From contig AUXH01000005.1 of NCBI GenBank assembly GCA_000482145.1, positions 1-64,000 of the forward strand: a DNA stretch of 64,000 bases. The letters run 5' to 3'. Origin of the DNA: Strigomonas culicis (Eukaryota > Euglenozoa > Kinetoplastea > Trypanosomatida > Trypanosomatidae). Positions 54,341 through 61,089 of the stretch are shown piece by piece. The stretch's first letter is position 1. Every line of letters starts with the position of its first letter. Made by a program: the position numbers and the translations under genes. The notes below the pieces were generated by a model. It saw only the letters and a program-made list of their open reading frames with translations. It did no database searches and was not told the origin of the DNA.

Positions 54341-55288
54341 CTACGCCTGCTCCATCACCTTCACCTTCCCGCGGAACTCGTCGAGCGTCTTGTACCCCTT
54401 CTTCTCCATCAGCGAGGCCAGCTCTCCCGTGAGGCGCTCGAAGATGCCGGCGCCCTCGACCTGCAGCGCGGTGCCCACCTGCACCATGGAGGCGCCCGCG
54501 AGGACGTGCGCGAAGGCGTCCGCGCCGGAGTGGACGCCGCCGCAGCCGAAGACCAGTTTGCCGGGGCAGCGGCGGTAGAAGGCGTTCACGTTCGCGAGCG
54601 CGGTGGGCAGCACGTAGGCGCCGCCCAGCCCGCCGAACCCGTTCTTCGGCTTGATGACGACGGACTCCGTCTCGACGTCAATGACGAGCGCGTTGCCGAC
54701 GCTGTTGATACACGTGATGAAGTGGACGAGCGGGAAATCGTTCAGCACCGCCGCGGCGGCGTCGAAGTGCGCCATGTCGAAGTACGGCGGCATCTTCACA
54801 CCGAACGGGCGCTGGTACACCGCCGACACGCGCGACAGGTACTTGCGCATGTCGTCGAAGTCATACGCGATCTGCGGCTTGCCGGGCACGTTGGGGCACG
54901 ACAGGTTCAGCTCCAGCACGACGCCCGTCTTCTCCGCGATGGGGCGCAGCGCCTCGCACATCTGCTCGTTCTGCTCCACGGACAGACCCGACATGGAGAA
55001 GAAGAGCGGCTTCTTCGCGTACTCGTGCGTCTCCGCGGCGTACTGCAGGTAGTACTCGAAGCCGTTGTTCGGCAGCCCCATCGAGTTGATGGAGCCCAGC
55101 GGCAGCTCCTTGTAGCGCGGCTCGGGGTTGCCATCGCGGTGCTGCGGCGTGCAACTCTTCGTGACGAGCGACCCACTGGCGCTGTTCGTGAGCGTCTGTA
55201 GGTCCGCCGCCGTCGTGCACATGACGCCGGCCGCGTTCATGAAGGGGTTCGCATAGGTGTGGTTCAGAATGTTCACTTGTAGGCTCAT
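54341..55288 (-). CDS. DHODH: dihydroorotate dehydrogenase, class 1A (fumarate-dependent)
   Basis: A 315-residue protein. The start is the ATG at 55286-55288 (MSLQVNILNHTYANPFMNAAG); the upstream open sequence is not conserved. It oxidises dihydroorotate to orotate with FMN, using fumarate as acceptor, in the cytosol. Class 1A features are clear: no membrane-anchoring N-terminus, catalytic cysteine in LELNLSCPNVPGKPQ, FMN/substrate elements KSCTPQHRDGNPEPRY, GVKMPPYFD, CINSVGNALVID, GFGGLGGAYVLPTALANV and GCGGVHSGADAFAHVLAGASMVQVGTALQ. Length equals that of the T. cruzi enzyme (about 314). Trypanosomatids use this type instead of the mitochondrial class 2 enzyme of animals. It is the last gene of the pyrimidine cluster in transcription order. 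Confidence 0.96.
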   Translation of the reverse strand: MSLQVNILNHTYANPFMNAAGVMCTTAADLQTLTNSASGSLVTKSCTPQHRDGNPEPRYKELPLGSINSMGLPNNGFEYYLQYAAETHEYAKKPLFFSMSGLSVEQNEQMCEALRPIAEKTGVVLELNLSCPNVPGKPQIAYDFDDMRKYLSRVSAVYQRPFGVKMPPYFDMAHFDAAAAVLNDFPLVHFITCINSVGNALVIDVETESVVIKPKNGFGGLGGAYVLPTALANVNAFYRRCPGKLVFGCGGVHSGADAFAHVLAGASMVQVGTALQVEGAGIFERLTGELASLMEKKGYKTLDEFRGKVKVMEQA

Positions 55289-55845
55289 CGCAACAGCAAC
55301 AGTGGAAAAACAAAAAGAAGAAACAAAAAGGGAAAATGTAGTCCGATGGGGGGCGAAAACCTTAAACCTTTCAGACATCGAGAAGAAGTAGGGTAGAGGT
55401 TGATGCTCATATTGCTTCAAGTGGTGCGGTCACAGATGCATGTTTAATTATTCATATCACGTTTTCTGATGGTTGTCGTCGTCGCTGGCGTAATTCACAA
55501 GCATAGGAAACTGATGAACAGGTTCGGATTTTCAGAAGGATTACGTTAGTGTATGTATGTGTTGTTGAACACAGAAGATACCGCTCGTTGGTTTCACGAC
55601 AGATAGTTATGAATTCATATGTGTAAAAAGGAAAGCTTTTCCATCAACTTAGAAAAAAGTAACTATCCGTTTATAATTATACTTTTTACTGTTGTTGTTG
55701 TTGGTGTTGTATGCGAAGCGTTTTTTACTGAGGTTTTGATAGATTTAAAAGAGAGAGAGAGAGAGAGAGCGAGAGGGAGAGCGACATTTCCGTGAGCCAC
55801 CACGCTCACTCTCCGCAGCCCTCCATCATGCAGTCCCGCCGCCGC
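55289..55845. other. intergenic spacer with GA repeat
   Basis: About 0.56 kb. 55304-55335 is purine-rich (a pyrimidine tract on the coding strand, directly upstream of DHODH). The GA run at 55751-55769 lies just past the ATC stop. No gene seen. Confidence 0.45.
55751..55769. repeat. (GA)n microsatellite
   Basis: A 19-base GA alternation; CT on the coding strand, in the 3' flank of ATC. Confidence 0.85.
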
Positions 55846-56823
55846 CTACGCGAGCACGCTGTACAGGATGGCCATGCGCATGAAGAGCCCGTATTTCATC
55901 TGGCGGAAGTACGCGGCCCTCGGGTCGCTGTCGATGTCCGTGCTCAGCTCATCGACGCGCGGCAGCGGGTGCATGACAATCATCTTCTCCTTCGCACTCT
56001 CGAGGCGCGCCTTGTTAATAAGGATGTCTTCCTTCGCCTTCTGAAAGGCGGCGACGGGGTCCGCGCCAGCCGCCGCGGCGGGGAAGCGCTCCTTCTGCAG
56101 TCGCGTCGCGTAGAGCACGTCGCAGTCCGCGACGATCGCGGGGCTCAGCGCGTGCACCTGCTCCAGGGCGATGTGCTTCTGGGTGAGGTCCGCGGCGACG
56201 GCATCGAGCACCTCCTGCGGCATCTCGAGCCCCGCCGGCGCGACAAGGTACACCTTCGCGAGGCTGAAGTTGTGCGTGAGCAGCTTCAGCAGCGAGTGCA
56301 CGGTGCGGCCCATCTTGAGGTCGCCGATGAGGGCGATCGTGATGCCGTCCACGCGTCCGAGCTCGGCGGAGATGGTGAGGGTATCCAGCAGCGCCTGCGT
56401 GGGGTGCTCGCCGGAGCCGTTGCCGGCGTTCATGACGGGGTGCTGCGCGACCGACGTGGCCTGCGCGAGCGCCTCCACCTTAGGGTGGCGCAGCACGAGG
56501 ACGTCGCTGTAGCTGTCCAGCGTGCGCACCGTGTCCTCGAGCGTCTCGCCCTTGTTGACGGAGGAGCCCTCCACCTTGAAGTTGACCACCTGCCCGCCCA
56601 GGCGCAGCATCGCCGCGCAGAAGCTCGAGAGCGTGCGCGACGAGTCCTCGTAGAAGAGCGGCGTCATCACGCGGCCGTCCAGGGCGTGGATCGTCTGGCC
56701 GCTCTCTATGTGCGCCTTCATCGCGCGCGCGAGCTCGATGAGGGCGTCGATGTCGGTGCGGTCAAACTGCGAGGCCGCGCAGACGCTCTTTCCCTTCAGC
56801 GAGGCCACAGGCGTAAAGGACAT
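55846..56823 (-). CDS. ATC: aspartate carbamoyltransferase
   Basis: A 325-residue protein. The start is the ATG at 56821-56823 (MSFTPVASLKGKSVC); the frame is open a further 33 codons, but those residues are not part of the family. It makes carbamoyl aspartate from carbamoyl phosphate and aspartate. Carbamoyl-phosphate loop DSSRTLSSFCAAMLRLGG, KGETLEDTVRTLDSY, the HPTQALLDTLTIS element and IMVMHPLPRVDE-type MIVMHPLPRVDELSTDIDSDPRAAYFRQ are present, as in free-standing ATCs. The first loop has SSRTLS where bacterial enzymes have STRTRL, so one Thr is Ser. No regulatory chain gene is nearby. Product goes to the DHOase encoded two genes upstream. No PTS1 is present. Confidence 0.95.
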   Translation of the reverse strand: MSFTPVASLKGKSVCAASQFDRTDIDALIELARAMKAHIESGQTIHALDGRVMTPLFYEDSSRTLSSFCAAMLRLGGQVVNFKVEGSSVNKGETLEDTVRTLDSYSDVLVLRHPKVEALAQATSVAQHPVMNAGNGSGEHPTQALLDTLTISAELGRVDGITIALIGDLKMGRTVHSLLKLLTHNFSLAKVYLVAPAGLEMPQEVLDAVAADLTQKHIALEQVHALSPAIVADCDVLYATRLQKERFPAAAAGADPVAAFQKAKEDILINKARLESAKEKMIVMHPLPRVDELSTDIDSDPRAAYFRQMKYGLFMRMAILYSVLA

Positions 56824-57522
56824 CTCTGCAACAGTGGGTTTCTGAATATAGGTATTCCTTTTTAGTTGAATCGGCAGAAGGACAAGCGATAGATGGCGTG
56901 GGAACTGGAACAGAGTGTACACCGTGAAAAAAAAAAAAAGATCGGTGAAATGAAGCGGAAAAGTGAAGAGAAGACTGAGACGATGCTATGGCTCAACAGC
57001 CCTTACACTGAAGTCAAAGCGCATATATACACATGCACAGAAGCATTGAAGGTGTACCTTCTTCATCGATTCCAGTTCTCTCCCTCTCTCATTTTTCTTT
57101 CTTCTGTTTTGTTTTTGTGTTTGTACGTGTATCGTGTTAAATGCATTTAGTCACGGTTGATAGAAAGGAAAGGAAAAACAAAGTAGTGTCAACTTCTCAT
57201 TTCTTTTTTTTTTTCCATGAGTATATAGGCTAACGCAGCCGCTCTATAACCAACTATTATTCTATTAGGCATGTTTAAATGAAAAAAAAAAAATAACACC
57301 ATCGAGTGTCATAGAAGTATAAACTAGAAAAATGTATCCGCTGAATCCTGGACCCATAATAGTTCACTCTCTTTTTTGTTAGTGAGTGCATTATGAAGTA
57401 TCCTTTATTTATTGTTGTTGTTGTTGTTTTGTCATTTGTTCTTTTTTTTTCTCTTTTTATTGTCGATTATTTAGCTGGTCAAATTTAAACTTAACGTCTC
57501 CCATTCATTCACGAGCACCGCT
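56824..57522. other. intergenic spacer
   Basis: About 0.7 kb between OMPDC-OPRT and ATC. 56925-56975 is purine-rich (pyrimidine on the coding strand), the probable acceptor region for ATC. A-runs at 57281-57292 and TTG repeats at 57411-57427 are in the 3' flank of OMPDC-OPRT. No gene seen. Confidence 0.45.
57411..57427. repeat. (TTG)n short tandem repeat
   Basis: Five to six TTG units in the 3' flank of the OMPDC-OPRT gene. Confidence 0.75.
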
Positions 57523-58917
57523 TCACAGCTTGCTCTCCTTCTTGTCCGGGTTCCACTGGTCGAGGAACTTGTGCACCTCCACCTCCTGCTCCTGCGTGAT
57601 GGCGTTCGCCTGGCGCCAGAGCGGCAGCAGCTGGTAGAGCCCGACGACGGCCTCAAAAGGGTAGCCGAGCTTTGAGAAGAAGGCCTTGGCGCCCATTTCG
57701 CGGTCGATGAGCACGACAATGGAGACCACCTCCAGCCCCGCCTCCTTCATCTTCTGCAGCGCCTCCACCTTCGTCTCGCCGGTCGACACGAGGTCGTCGA
57801 TGATGACGACGCGCTCACCCTTCTTGTACTCGCCCTCGATCGAGGACTTCGTGCCGTACAGCTTCGTTTCCCGGCGCGGGTAGATGAGCGGCACGTTCAT
57901 CTCGAGTGCGATGGCGGACGCGATGGGCAGCGCCGCGTAGGGCAGGCCGACGATGCGGTCGAAGGAGTACTTGCGGAGCACCTGTGCGTACTCGCGCGCG
58001 ACGAGCCGCATGATGGTGGGGTACGTCACGAGCCGGCGGAGGTCGATGTAGATGGGTGACGTCTTGCCTGACTTGAGCGTGAAGGTGCCGAAGCGCACGC
58101 AGTTCGACGCGACGAGCGCGGCCGCGAGGTCGTTCGACGGTCCGCTCACGCGGCGCAGGATGTTGATGTCCTCGCACAGCTTCTGCGCCGCCGCGCGAGG
58201 GTCCGCCGCCGCGGCGATGCTGCGCGAGACGTTGATGAGGAGCCCGCTGCCGTCCGCGCGCAGGCCAGCGGTGAGCGCCGCTTTGAGGCTGCCGCCCTGC
58301 GCGCCGATGCCCGGCACGAGGAACCACAGCGACGGCGCGCGCGCGCGGACGCGGGCGAGGGCGACGGGGTCCGTCGCCCCCACCACGAGGCCCACGTTCT
58401 GGTTGCCGTTCCACGTCGACTCGGCGCGGTCGGCGATCTCCTCGTAGAGGTAGCGGCCCCGCACCCGTAGGCACTGCAGGTCGTTGCTGCCCTTGTTGGA
58501 CGTCTTGCACAGGATGAACACGCCGCGGTCGGCGTACTTGAGGAAGGAGGACAGCGAGTCCCCGCCCATGTACGGCGACGCCGTGATCGCGTGCGCGTTG
58601 AGGTGCTCGAAGGCGGAGGTCGCGTAGGCGTCCGCCGTCGCGGCAATGTCGCCGCGCTTCGCGTCGAGGATGACGGGGATCTCCTTCGGGATGTAGCGGA
58701 TCACCTGCGACAGCACCTCCCACCCCTTCTGGCCGAAGAGCTCGAAGAAGGCCGCGTTCGGCTTGTAGGCCGCCGCGTAGTCCTTCGTCTGGTCCACGAG
58801 CTTTTTGCACTCACTCAGCGCCTCCTCGGCCGTCTTGGCGCGCGGGTCCAGGCCCACGCACAGCAGCGTGTGCGCCGCGCGCTTGTTGAGAAGCTGGAAA
58901 AAGTTTTCACTAGACAT
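57523..58917 (-). CDS. OMPDC-OPRT: fused OMP decarboxylase / orotate phosphoribosyltransferase
   Basis: A 464-residue protein making UMP in two steps. Residues 1-250 are OMP decarboxylase: LLCVGLDPRAKTAE, AYKPNAAFFELFGQKG, the catalytic tetrad in VILDAKRGDIAATADAYA, LVVGATDPV and FLVPGIGAQGG. Residues about 265-455 are OPRT: GTFTLKSGKTSPIYIDLRR, VGLPYAALPIA and the PRPP-binding loop RVVIIDDLVSTGETKVEALQKM. The order OMPDC first, OPRT second is opposite to that of the animal UMP synthase and is a trypanosomatid hallmark. The protein ends KKESKL: Ser-Lys-Leu is a PTS1, so the enzyme is glycosomal, as known in this group. The start ATG is at 58915-58917. Confidence 0.97.
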   Translation of the reverse strand: MSSENFFQLLNKRAAHTLLCVGLDPRAKTAEEALSECKKLVDQTKDYAAAYKPNAAFFELFGQKGWEVLSQVIRYIPKEIPVILDAKRGDIAATADAYATSAFEHLNAHAITASPYMGGDSLSSFLKYADRGVFILCKTSNKGSNDLQCLRVRGRYLYEEIADRAESTWNGNQNVGLVVGATDPVALARVRARAPSLWFLVPGIGAQGGSLKAALTAGLRADGSGLLINVSRSIAAAADPRAAAQKLCEDINILRRVSGPSNDLAAALVASNCVRFGTFTLKSGKTSPIYIDLRRLVTYPTIMRLVAREYAQVLRKYSFDRIVGLPYAALPIASAIALEMNVPLIYPRRETKLYGTKSSIEGEYKKGERVVIIDDLVSTGETKVEALQKMKEAGLEVVSIVVLIDREMGAKAFFSKLGYPFEAVVGLYQLLPLWRQANAITQEQEVEVHKFLDQWNPDKKESKL

Positions 58918-59192
58918 TTTAAATGGTCTTTGTTATGAACACAATTCTAGAGCATCAAAAGAGTGCGAGACACGAGAAGCAACGGAAACGGGAACATGGG
59001 ATGAGTCGCACAGGTCACCCAAGTACAAGGGGAAACAACACACATACACATACGCATGCACATGCAGAAGGAAAAAAGAAATGATCCTTTGTTTTAATAA
59101 AGTGGGTGTATTAAGAATAAGTCGATAACATTTTCCGCTTCCTAGCTTTTTCACCTTCTTTTTAATGGTGACGCCGACGACAGCCACATGGA

Positions 59193-60371
59193 TCAGACCA
59201 CCGCTTTGCCCTGAAGGGTCCAGCCTTGGTACGGCGACCACTTGCACTTGGAGTGCAGCTGCGCCTCCTCGACGATCCACGTCTGTGCGAGGTCGAAGCT
59301 CGGCCGGCGCAGGCCGTCCACGGGCAAGTTGAAAATGCGCACTGGGTTCGTGTGGAGGAGCCGCACTAGGTCCCCGTGCGCGAGCTGGCGCGCCACGAGG
59401 GCCGCCGGCCGCGGCGCCGTCGGGTGCGGCCACCGCCCAGCCACGACGGACAGCAGCAGCGGCACGATCACCTCGATGCTCGGCATGCCGCTCGGCGGGT
59501 TCTCCATGTTCGCCTTGTCGTGCAGTGTGTGTGGCGCGTGGTCGGTGCCGATGCAGTCGACGGTGCCGTCAAGGATGCCCTCCCACAGCGCCTCGTGGTG
59601 CCTGGGCGGCCGCACCGGTGGGTTCACCTTCACGCGCGCGCCGCAGCAGGTGTAGTCCTCCGTCGTGAGGAGCAGGTGGTGCGGCGCGACCTCGCAGGTG
59701 ATCGCCAGCGTCGGGTCCTCGCGGCGCGTCGCGCGCACGAGGTCGAGCCCGCCCGCCGTCGACAGGTGCGCAATGTGGATGGGCGTGCGGTGCTGCCGCG
59801 CCATCGCGACCGCCTCCGCGATGGACGCCACCTCGGACTCCGCCGGCCGCCGCACGGAGTGCGAGGCCGGCCCGTCGTACGGCCGCTCGCTCGCCGCCTT
59901 GTCGTTCACCTCCGCCTGTTCGCAGTGCGCGACGAGGGGGATCTGCAGGCGGCCGCAGAGTGCGAAGGCCTTCTCTGTCACCGCGCGACTCGACTTCATG
60001 TTGCCGGTGGAGTTGTCCAGGTACAGCTTCAGCCCGCAGCAGTGCCGCTTCACATCTGCGAGCGTCGGGTCCGTCCACAGCGTCTCCAGCTCCGCCAGGT
60101 GCGCCAAGCTCGTCGCGCCGAAGAAGAAGGAGAGCATGCACTTGTCCGGGAAGCGCGAGGCGCGTGCGATCTTGTCCTTCAGCGCCTCGATCGTCTGCGT
60201 CGGCGGCTTCGTGTTAGGCATGTCGCAGGCGGCGCAGATGCCGCCGTGGTACGCCGCCTCGCACTCCGACTGCATGTCAGCCTTGTCCTCCAGCCCTGGC
60301 TCGCGGAAGTGGACGTGGCAGTCGACGAGGGGCGGAAACGTAATGATCGTGTCGTGAATTTCAAAGGTCAT
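59193..60371 (-). CDS. DHO: dihydroorotase
   Basis: A 392-residue protein. The start is the ATG at 60369-60371 (MTFEIHDTIITFPPL); a start two codons upstream would be TTG. It interconverts carbamoyl aspartate and dihydroorotate using a zinc site. Metal ligands are visible: VDCHVHFREPGLEDKADM for the HxH, the KLY element in CCGLKLYLDNSTG for the carboxylated-Lys position, VAHCEQAEV, PIHIAHLSTAGG and DCIGTDHAPH. The set is that of the CAD/bacterial type rather than the yeast type. The gene lies directly between CPSII and OMPDC-OPRT in the cluster. No PTS1 or PTS2 is obvious. Confidence 0.94.
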   Translation of the reverse strand: MTFEIHDTIITFPPLVDCHVHFREPGLEDKADMQSECEAAYHGGICAACDMPNTKPPTQTIEALKDKIARASRFPDKCMLSFFFGATSLAHLAELETLWTDPTLADVKRHCCGLKLYLDNSTGNMKSSRAVTEKAFALCGRLQIPLVAHCEQAEVNDKAASERPYDGPASHSVRRPAESEVASIAEAVAMARQHRTPIHIAHLSTAGGLDLVRATRREDPTLAITCEVAPHHLLLTTEDYTCCGARVKVNPPVRPPRHHEALWEGILDGTVDCIGTDHAPHTLHDKANMENPPSGMPSIEVIVPLLLSVVAGRWPHPTAPRPAALVARQLAHGDLVRLLHTNPVRIFNLPVDGLRRPSFDLAQTWIVEEAQLHSKCKWSPYQGWTLQGKAVV

Positions 60372-61089
60372 TTTCAACAGAAGAAAACAAGAAACACCTA
60401 ATGAAGTAAGTATGAAAGAGAGAAAAAAAAAATGTTGTTTTTATAAGAAGTGAAGAAGACAAAAACTCTTGAGTGCAAAGGAAGACGTTATAAAGATGAG
60501 AGAAAGAAGGTGTCGTTTAGGATGCCCCCTCCCCCCTACAAAAAGCCTTGTGAAGCCAAACTACAGAAATTGGATGTGTAAAGCGTCCAAAAACAGGACC
60601 CTCGAATACAGACTAGTGTTTTTTTTTTTCATGATTATTATAATTAATGATCATTCTTATGGTTGATGAATATTAAGGACTTTAATAAGTTTTTTTTTTA
60701 AACAAAAAAAAGTAAAGGCATGTCTCGGTATATTACTTCGGTGGTGTTTATTGTTATGATATCCGTATTATTACTATTTTCATGCATTATCGGATAATTA
60801 TGATTGAAAAAAAAATGAGCCTGAAAGCTTCTATAGTGTTGATACTTTTCTATGAGAAATAGAGTAATTAACAAGAAAGGGAGAACAAAGGTATTTTTTT
60901 TAAAGAAAAAAAAATAACAAAAAAGAATTACTTTTTGGAGCCGAAGGGAATTGAGAGAGAAAACAAAATCACGAAAGCGTATATAAAAAAAAGGAGTGAA
61001 AAATAAAATCAGCATTGAATAGTCGCAAGGGAAACGAGCGACAAGGCGTTGCACGAGATGGCCGGCTCCACTCGAACAGCCCCTCTTAC
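60372..61089. other. intergenic spacer
   Basis: About 0.72 kb between CPSII and DHOase. A-runs at 60424-60432 next to the DHOase start are T-tracts on the coding strand and probably its acceptor signal. The remainder, AT-rich with T-runs at 60618-60629 and 60891-60902, is the CPSII 3' flank. No gene seen. Confidence 0.45.
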